From Stomorhina lunata (Eukaryota > Arthropoda > Insecta > Diptera > Rhiniidae): a stretch of DNA of 64,000 bases. Of the stretch, positions 57,610-64,000 are shown piece by piece. Each line of letters begins with the position of its first letter. Within the stretch, counting starts at the first letter, position 1. A model generated the notes under the pieces. That model was not told where the DNA came from and did no database searches. It saw nothing but the letters and a program-made list of their open reading frames with translations. The DNA is taken from assembly GCA_933228675.1 (NCBI GenBank), contig OW121740.1, positions 4,136,001 to 4,200,000 on the forward strand, in the 5' to 3' direction. The translations under genes were made by a program, and so were the position numbers.

Positions 57610-58870
57610 TGGTAAAAAACAATTTTGTCAAATTTTTTCTTTAGTAAAAAATTGGTACAATTTTTTATTTACCTAAAATTTGGTCAAGTTTTTTTTATGA
57701 TAAGAATTTGCTCAAATTTTTTCTTTAGTAAAAATTTGGTCAAAATTTTTTTTAAGCAAAAAATTTGGTCAAATTTTTTCTTTAGTAAAATTTGGTAAAA
57801 TTTTTTCTGTAGTAAGAATTTGGTCAAATTTATTTTTTAGTAAAAATTTGGTAAAATTTTTTCTTTAGTAAAAACTTGACCAAATTTTTTTCTGTGTAAA
57901 TTTTGTAAAATTTTTTCTTAAGTAAAAATTTGTTCAAAATTTTTCTTAACTAAGATTTTGTTCAAATTTTTCTGTAGTAAAGATTTTGTAAAATTCTTTC
58001 TTTTGTAAAAACTTAGTCAATTTTTTTTTAGTAAAAATTTGGTACAATTTTTTCTATAGTAAAAATTTGGTACAATTTTTTCTATAGTAAAAATTTGGTA
58101 CAATTTTTTCTCTATTAAAAATTTGGTACAATTTTTTCTTTATCAAAAATTTGGCTAAATTTTTCTTTTGTAAAAATTTGGCAAACATTTTTTTTAGTAA
58201 AAACTAAGTTAAATTTTCATTAATTAACATTTGGTAAAATTTTTTCTTTTGTAAGAACTTGATTAAAATTTTCCTCTAGTAAAAATTTGGTCAAATTTTT
58301 TCTTTAGTAAAAATTTGGTTAAATTGTTTCTTTGGTGAAAATTTGGTCAAAATTTCTTTAGTATAAATTTGGTCAAATTTTTTCTTTAGTAAAAATTTGG
58401 TCAAGCGTTTCCTTTAGAAAAAATTTGGTAAAATTTTTCTTTTGTAAAAATTTTGTCAAATTTCTTCTTTCGAAAAATTTTAAGTTAAATTTTTTTGGTA
58501 AAAATTTGGTCAAATTTTTTCTTTCGAAAAATATTTTCTTTATTAAAATTTGGTCAAATATTTTCTTAAGTACAAATTTGGTAAACTTTTTCTTTAGTAA
58601 AAAATTGGTAAAGTTTTTTCTTTTGAATAAACTTGATAAAAATTTTCCTTTTGTAAAAAAAATTCAATTTTTTTTTACTAAAAATTTGGGAAAAATTTGG
58701 AAATTTTACCAAATTCAATTATTAAAAATTTCATAAAATTTTTTCATTAGTAAAAATTTCGTAAAATTTTTTCTTTAGTAAAAATTTGGTAAAATTTTTT
58801 CTTTAGTGAAAATTTGGTAAAATTTTTTCTTTAGTATAAATTTGTTAAAATTTTTTCTTATCTGAATTTT
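57610..58870 (+). repeat. A/T minisatellite array 6 (about 28-bp)
   Basis: Units TAGTAAAAATTTGGTAAAAT then TTTTTCTT; start-to-start 28 bases at 58748, 58776 and 58804. Differs from the other five arrays in period and lacks CTATAG (CTTTAG instead). The frame at 58425-58736 is array translation. Confidence 0.93.
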
Positions 58871-61349
58871 CTTTTTTAGGCCTATATGTATGCAACATAA
58901 TATTGTCCTCTAAGACTCCTAAAGTTATGCTATTTTATGTTGTTTACTTAATGTTAAAAATTTTATTTTTGGATTGAAGTCAAGAGATCTAAAATTTTCA
59001 CTTTAACTTCCCATTTTTAATTGTGGATGATAGTGGAAGAAATGTTATTGCTTGTATGGCCTAATCTTTTGTATCTGAATGTAATCTAAAGTTTTGTTTG
59101 GATTCAAGAACTAGTAGTTCCCTTGATGTGAATGTGGATTGCCTTTTCTCTTAATTTATTTTATCTTAATTTACCCTTTTATTAAAATTCAATTTCTTCT
59201 CTTCTGTTTTAATAATGAGAAAGTTTTCTTAGCTGAAATTTCTACTAATTATGGGTAGACTTATACTCTCGATTATAGCAGTTGCTTTATCTCAAAGTTT
59301 ATATTTTGCCTTAAAGAAGATTTTGTTTAAAAAACTTTTAATTTTGGCATCAGTATAAAAACATTTATTTGACATGTTTTCGTTAAGGCTGTGGAATCTA
59401 TTTGAATTTAGATTATTCTCTTATTTCATGTTCTCCTAAAAGTATGCCTTGTTTTTCTTATAATGGCTTATTTTCTCTTTACTTGTCAGGATGTGTTGGT
59501 GAGATTTTATAAATTTAGTGTTGATTTGCTTGTTTTTGATTTTAGTTTAACACGTTTTTAGCTCAATAATTTGTATGTATCTTCTCCTATACTAAGTCTG
59601 CACTTAATTTACGGTCATTGTAGTTTTTATTGTTGTTGTTTGTTTTCTGTGGATTTTGTCATCAATCTATGTATGTGTTAGTAGTTTAACATTGCTGTTG
59701 AGCCTTTTTGTTGCTGCTGCTGTCGTGTCGCTGTTACTGTTGTAATGCCGTGAAGCTACATCTTAAATGTTTATCTTACCGCACCCTTTCCTGTTTGCAT
59801 TCTTCTTCATATTTTAGTTTTTTTCGCTTGACGCTTAAGATTTTTTATTTATGATATTTTTTTTGTTGTTCATCTTATTTTTTGTTTTTATCTTCTTCGT
59901 GTCAGTTTTTCTTGCTGTTGCTTGCTTTAAGGCTTTTAAAGCTTATTGAACCTTATTTCTGGTTTGTTGTAGTTGTTTTCGCCTTTTTTTTTTGTTTCCT
60001 TCCACATTCAGTCGTCGTGTGACCAAACAAAAGTCAATGATTGGCAACCATTGACTGAATGAATACTCCACTCACTCACTGAAAGAGCAACGAACGTCGA
60101 ACAGACTGACGGACTGACTGGATGACTGTGGTACCAAAGTAACACCAACAATATTGATGGGTGAAAGGGATTTGCAAGTTTTTCGTAAGAGTAGTTCTCT
60201 TTATTAATGTGTGTGTGTCCGGGTGTTTGCAAGAGAGTGTGTCATTGGGTGTTTTTATTATTGAGTCCTTGTAAGCTGTAGTGTTAATTTTTCTTTATGT
60301 TTTTATTATCCTGGCCGGTTGTTTGGTTTGTTACAATTTTCTTTTTTTTTTTTTGTTATTATTTTTCTGGTCAGGTTTATGTTTTTGCTGTTGGCTTTTT
60401 TCTGTGTGTTAAAAAGTTTTTGTATAAAAATTGTTTGCTGCGGTTTTTACGCCTCTTGTTGTTAATACATATTGATGTTCTCCTCAATAGTGTTTAAGTA
60501 TTGAAGCTTTAAGTTTGCATCCTGTAACCACTTTTACATTTAGCCATAAGATAATAGTGATTATCATATATAACTTTTGGGAGCAAACTATAAAAACCCA
60601 CCTACTTATAGAAGTATTCCAACAAAGTTAAGCGGAATTAACAAACAAACTGATAAGACCACAAGGGTTTTTCAACATAACAATTAAGACTTGAAATCGT
60701 ATGGTTTTTATTTATTCATTTACACTCTTATTTATATCTTTCCATCATTTTCATTTTTTTTTATACATGTTTCTCTCGTTTTGTTTATTATCTGTAATTA
60801 AATTAAGGTCAAGGAGAAATGTTACCCTCCGCCGCATTTTCCATTCACTTGCAAAAGTGACTGACTCTTAGACTGACTGACTGGTTGAATGGGTAAATGA
60901 GTGAGTGGCTGTTTCGGTTTACTTGCTACTTGTTCTTGTCGGTTTGTACTTTTTTCTTCCTTTCAATTTTTTTTAAATAAGCCTTAAAGTATGCTTTTCA
61001 GCATTAAATAAAATATTAACATACAAACTGTTAATCAGCTTGGGGAATATATATCAACTTGGTTTGTTCTTCATTTTTCGTTCTTCTCATCCTGCTTTAA
61101 GTTGTGCTCTGTGTTTTGTTTCGAATATGTTTTTTAACGTGGCGTGATTAAGAAGGGGTTAAAAGGTATAATTATGTATGAATTTAAATGTTGAAAAATA
61201 ATTTTTAATATCTTACAGACAAGGTTGTAATGAGGTTAAATTTGTCTTTAATGTGCAAAAGTTTATAATTATAAGAAGTTTCTGCTAAGAGACTACGTAG
61301 TGAGTAAGTCTAATATTTCATTATAAAGAAAAAAAAAAACTTGAAAAAT
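58871..61349. other. Unique DNA with two GACT-rich islands
   Basis: No gene supported. Opa-like CTG runs at 59690-59740. Islands at 60000-60240 and 60820-60930 are less AT-rich and carry GACTGACTG-type words, TCAGTC (60008-60013) and GTGTGTGTGTCC. Motif copies at 58879, 58916, 59433 and 60980. The minus frame at 60008-60232 has no domain. Confidence 0.5.
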
Positions 61350-62790
61350 GCTTTTTATAAAGAGCTTCTGAAAGAAAATAATTTATATTAAAAGCTTTTG
61401 AGTATAACGCTTTGACAAAATTAAAAAATTATGTTGTTTATTAAGGAAAGCTTTTATATAAAATCTCCAAAAAAGCTTTTATGTTTTTTTATATATAAAG
61501 AGCTTTTAAAAGGAAAGAATTTATATTAAAAGCTTTTGAGTATAAAGCTTTTGCATTGAATGTTTATTAAGAAAAGCTTTTATATTAAAAACTCCAAAAA
61601 AAGTTTTTGTTTTTTTTTTTATTTTTCTTAAAATTTGTTAAGGTAAAATAGTATGGTTTTTGAATATTCTTTTTTTCAGAAGAGCTTTAAAAAAGTTTAT
61701 TTTTTTATAGAATATTTTTTGAAATGTAAATGTAAATATTTTTTATGTAACTTTCTAAATGAAAAGTGTTTTCTTACAGATTTCTTCATGACGGTTTTAA
61801 TTTTTGTAATAAATAAAGATATGGAAAATAAAGCAAATTTTCATAGAAAATTAGTTTCTTCAAAAAGCTTTTTACAGTGAAAAGATTTTAAATCTTAGAG
61901 CTTTTAATTAATGCAATAAAATTATTTTCTTATATTTAAAAAAAAAATTATTAAGATTTCACATGAATTATTTGCCTAAAAATAAACTTTTCGAAAAGCT
62001 TTTTTCAAATAATTTCTATTTTATTTTAAGAACATTTCTAATTTTCTTTTGAGAACAAACTTTTAATATAATAAAAGTGTATGCATTTTAAAATCTTTGT
62101 GTAAAAGCTATTTATTAAAAGTTTCCTAAAAGAAGCTTTAATAGTGTATTTTGTTTCTTATCTTATGAACTGAAATAATAACAATAAAGTATGTACAAAA
62201 TAAGTTAATAGAGGAAAAAAAATTAAGTTAATAATAGAAGAAGAAAAGAGCTTTTTTATATAGAAAAAAGCTTTAATTGAAAAGGAAGGAATATTTTCTT
62301 AAAAACTACTTAAAAATTTGTATCATAAAAGATTTATATTATTTTGTTTTAATTTTTATGAAAAATACTTAAAAAATAAAAAGCATTATTTCAAAATTAT
62401 ATTTAATAAAGCTTTTTCGATCAATATTTTAAAGAATTGGCATGAGTTTGATCACAAGAGATTCAAAAACTATAATTTGTAAAGCTTTTAATTAATAAAT
62501 TATGGCTTTTTAAAGTAATGCCTAACTAAAAGTTTTTGATTGAAAAAAAATATGTTTTTAAGCTTTTGGAGAAAATTTTCTTTGTACTAATTTTACTTTA
62601 TGATATTTTCCATATTGACTTTAGCATTTGAGGAATTGACATAAGTTTTATTTAAGAGCTTCGAAAACATTTTTTGTTGTTATTTCTAAAGCTTTTATTT
62701 AAAAATTATGGTTTTAAAAAGAAATGCTCAACTAAAAGTCTTTGTTTAAAAGTAAATATATTTTAAAGACTTTGTCAAAAAGTTTCTTTG
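61350..62790. repeat. Old tandem duplications rich in AAAGCTTTT
   Basis: Two adjacent units of 125-140 bp at about 61355-61605 share ATAAAGAGCTT, TTTATATTAAAAGCTTTTGA and TTATTAAGRAAAGCTTTTAT. A second pair about 206 bp apart (62430 and 62636) shares GGAATTGACATRAGTTT-type words and AAAGCTTTTAWTTAA plus ATTATGG. Degenerate between. Confidence 0.7.
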
Positions 62791-64000
62791 TACTAGTAGT
62801 ATGTTGTGATAAATATCTCGTAAATCAAAATTTATTGAAAACTGAATTTTCCAAAATTCTTATGAGCTTTTGCAAAATTTTCATTTTAAATCAGCTCTCG
62901 CATGTGTGTCATAAGCCACATCATGTTAAACTCTTGTAATTTATCAACGTCTCATGTTTGTTACGTAAAAATAAAGAAGACTAAAGGAGAAATTTATGTC
63001 CATAGACTTACATCTCAAGGGAGCAAAAATATGATGCTTATTATCATTATGCGGCAACTACAGGAGCAGCATCAGCAATGGCAACAATATCAGCAACAGC
63101 GACACCAAAAAGATTTTCGTTTAATTTTTGCTGTGTGTTATTTTTATGGCCACGCTTTGAAAATACAATAAAGAAAATATTTTCCATTAAAGCGTTTAAA
63201 ACTTTATGGAGAAAGTTTAGTTAACTTGAAAATCTTATGCTTGGCATAACTAATTTTATGTTACACATTTTCGCTTTCCTAAAAATAGGCTTTAGGTTTT
63301 ATTACTTTTATGCTGATATTTTTTTTTTGTTTCCAGCCTAAATAACTTGCTTTTCTTTGCCATCAGAGAATGTTTGTTTATTTAACTAACTGCCTAAAAG
63401 TAGGCCATAATTTTTTGAGTACTCTATTCAATAGGCAAAAGTTTATGAAACTATTTGCAATTGTTGGTACCAGAACATACATCCATTTTTCTTCTTTCTC
63501 TCTGAAAAAAAAGACGCCAAAATATAATGAAAATTTGTTACAATTTTTCTATTTCTCACCATATAAAACATTTTATATTAAATTTTAAAGCCATTATGAC
63601 GCCAGTCACAGTAATTTCTCTCTTCTTCAGGCTGGTCCCTAAACTCAACTCACTCTTCCCGCATAAAATGTTAGTCAATATGTTTTTTGCTGTTTCCAAA
63701 TTTTGTTTTTACAAAATTTTTAGTTTGTAAAAAAAGTTTTTAGTAAAACTAACTATTACTCGAACATGCGAAATCTGTGTTTGTGTCATACATATTTGTT
63801 CGAATGTTTTGTTCGTATAAAGAAAAACATATGTATGCAGGCATTATGTTCAATGGGACTTGTATGGAGAGGACAAAAAATGTTGAAAAAATCCTATTCC
63901 AGCCTGGTTTTTTTCAAATAAAGTTTCTATTTTTTTTGGCAGACATACGCATTAAGTTTATTGTGACAGAGCCTTGTTGCAACTAACTAAAAAAAAAAAA
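62791..64000. other. Unique DNA with CAG/CAA-rich run
   Basis: 63058-63110 (CAGCATCAGCAATGGCAACA and following) would read as Gln/His-rich in the plus frame 62902-63171, but the frame has no start context or domain and the run resembles intronic opa repeats. Motif copies at 63277 and 63392. The window ends in a poly-A run. Confidence 0.5.

Noticed and set aside
62902..63171. Gln/His-rich coding exon
   Set aside because: CAG/CAA run resembles intronic opa repeats; no supporting splice sites or domain on either side.

Overview
This 64 kb window looks like non-coding nuclear DNA from a higher (probably calyptrate) fly. It is roughly three quarters or more A+T by eye. CA/TG microsatellites and opa-like CAG/CTG runs are scattered through it, and several repeats (the 'GTGCTATAnTCGG ... 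GACGGACGGACAT' class, tRNA-headed SINEs, small TIR elements) are of types I associate from memory with blowfly, house-fly and stable-fly genomes. I found no credible protein-coding gene, no rRNA and no intact tRNA. The open frames are short, lack domains, and mostly lie in simple A/T arrays or inside transposons. The window is probably a very large intron or a gene desert.

Layout. 1-9 kb: an ~0.8 kb dispersed repeat (family A), two tRNA-headed SINEs, two near-identical 1.3 kb TIR elements (family C), and a degenerate 31-bp A/T array between them. 9-16 kb: mostly unique DNA plus elements of families D, H, M, E and I. 17-24 kb: second and third copies of A, a SINE, families D, K and G, and an island of more balanced composition at 20.9-21.6 kb with a strong hairpin. 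24.9-26.4 kb: second array. 26-38 kb: the main home of family D (about 0.3 kb, long TIRs with core ATCGATATCGATCG), including a retrotransposon scrap, a four-deep nest at 33.2-34.4 kb, and a D-type element split by a 730-bp E element. 39.4-40.7 kb: a piggyBac-type non-autonomous element with TTAA target duplication and the asymmetric 13/3/18 and 13/30/18 end architecture. 42.7-44.2, 47.1-49.1, 50.1-52.2 and 57.6-58.9 kb: four more A/T arrays. The remainder is unique AT-rich DNA with a few promoter-like or hairpin-bearing islands (55.7-56.5, 56.82, 60.0-60.9 kb) and an old ~206-bp duplication series at 61.3-62.8 kb.

Nothing here works as a pathway. The biology is a layered transposon record plus two patterns that known features do not explain. 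First, five of the six minisatellite loci share a 31-bp period although their sequences differ. Second, a short motif close to CCTAAAAGTATGCWA recurs about once per kilobase, in both orientations, inside family D and also alone in otherwise unique DNA. All calls were made by reading the sequence; no alignment or database search was run.
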